NCBI RefSeq assembly: GCF_900456975.1
Contig: NZ_UGYM01000002.1
Location: forward strand, 3,162,001 to 3,226,000
DNA from: Shewanella baltica
GTDB taxonomy: Bacteria > Pseudomonadota > Gammaproteobacteria > Enterobacterales > Shewanellaceae
Length of the DNA stretch: 64,000 nt
Direction of reading: 5' to 3'
Shown here: piece after piece, positions 63,838 through 64,000 of the stretch
Position numbering within the stretch: position 1 is the stretch's first letter
How the letters are laid out: every line of letters starts with the position of its first letter
Position numbers and translations under genes: made by a program
The notes under the pieces: model-generated
The model's database searches: none
Told to the model about the DNA's origin: nothing
Seen by the model: the letters and a program-made list of their open reading frames with translations, nothing else

Positions 63838-64000
63838 TCAGACACGGGAGACTAACGGCGGATCCTGCAGGTATTTTTGGGTAAATTCAGCAGCAGGCAC
63901 AGGTCTTGAAAACAAGTAACCTTGGCCGTAGTCACAACCTGCTGCCAACAACACTTGGCGCTGCACCTCGGTTTCGACACCTTCAGCAATCACTTTCATC
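63838..64000 (-). CDS. EAL-domain c-di-GMP phosphodiesterase (3' end only)
   Basis: The frame enters from the right edge of the window and stops at TGA 63838. The 54 visible residues match the end of an EAL domain: [20 protein letters not shown] then [21 protein letters not shown] domains hydrolyse cyclic di-GMP; the catalytic signature lies outside the window, so activity cannot be judged. Upstream domains are unknown. Confidence 0.88.
   Translation of the reverse strand, partial: MKVIAEGVETEVQRQVLLAAGCDYGQGYLFSRPVPAAEFTQKYLQDPPLVSRV

Overview
The window looks like chromosomal DNA of a gammaproteobacterium of the genus Shewanella. This rests on the gene content: an LctP / Dld-II / LldEFG lactate locus, a Na+-type PomAB stator, an NAD-type isocitrate dehydrogenase, DUF3192 and DUF3087 proteins, several secreted peptidases and an IS91-family element that carries its own integrase. 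Species cannot be fixed from the sequence alone. Most of the window is compact, conserved chromosome; one stretch of about 9.6 kb (roughly 44.1-53.7 kb) is an accessory island.

Layout. 1-3.9 kb: the end of a glutathione peroxidase gene, an M1 aminopeptidase, and four intergenic copies of what appears to be one small-RNA family (two of them a 444-bp tandem duplication). 4.0-8.4 kb: a phosphate-response block on the minus strand (pstS, phoR, phoB) and a porin. 8.7-26.6 kb: rdgC, an M61 peptidase, a TPR membrane protein, a GGDEF protein, ppnN, xni, a DUF3192 protein, an S9 peptidase, NAD-isocitrate dehydrogenase, rlmM, a DUF423 protein, a hydrolase coupled to a gcvA-like regulator, and a small exported protein. 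26.7-35.4 kb: thiI, pomAB, the xseB-ispA-dxs operon, grpE with a heat-shock promoter, and nadK. 36.5-44.0 kb: lactate permease, D-lactate dehydrogenase and the L-lactate dehydrogenase complex lldEFG, behind a 1-kb leader with three CRP-like sites.

Island. About 44.1-53.7 kb holds a long imperfect palindrome, a DinB-family gene, an IS4-type transposase remnant, an Upf1-like helicase gene that appears frameshifted and lies between direct repeats, a small membrane-protein gene split by an in-frame stop, a DUF4365 nuclease-like gene, an IS91-family element and another small membrane-protein gene. Three sites have the architecture of integron attC sites, and the box at each cassette start matches the box at that cassette's end where both can be read. 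I read this as a cluster of attC sites without an integrase (none is visible here), damaged by insertion sequences.

After the island, 53.8-64 kb returns to ordinary chromosome: an exported protein of unknown function, a MATE exporter, a POT-type transporter, a DUF3087 protein, a periplasmic binding protein, a COG0523 GTPase, the DEAD-box helicase RhlE, and the end of an EAL-domain gene.

Most striking signal. The small-RNA family carries a conserved unpaired-looking segment next to a Rho-independent terminator. Three of the four copies contain a 10-mer exactly complementary to the start-codon region of the porin gene 4-8 kb away, with a second complementary block at the ribosome binding site in the best copy. 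This suggests an sRNA-porin circuit beside the Pho genes; it is a prediction from sequence only.
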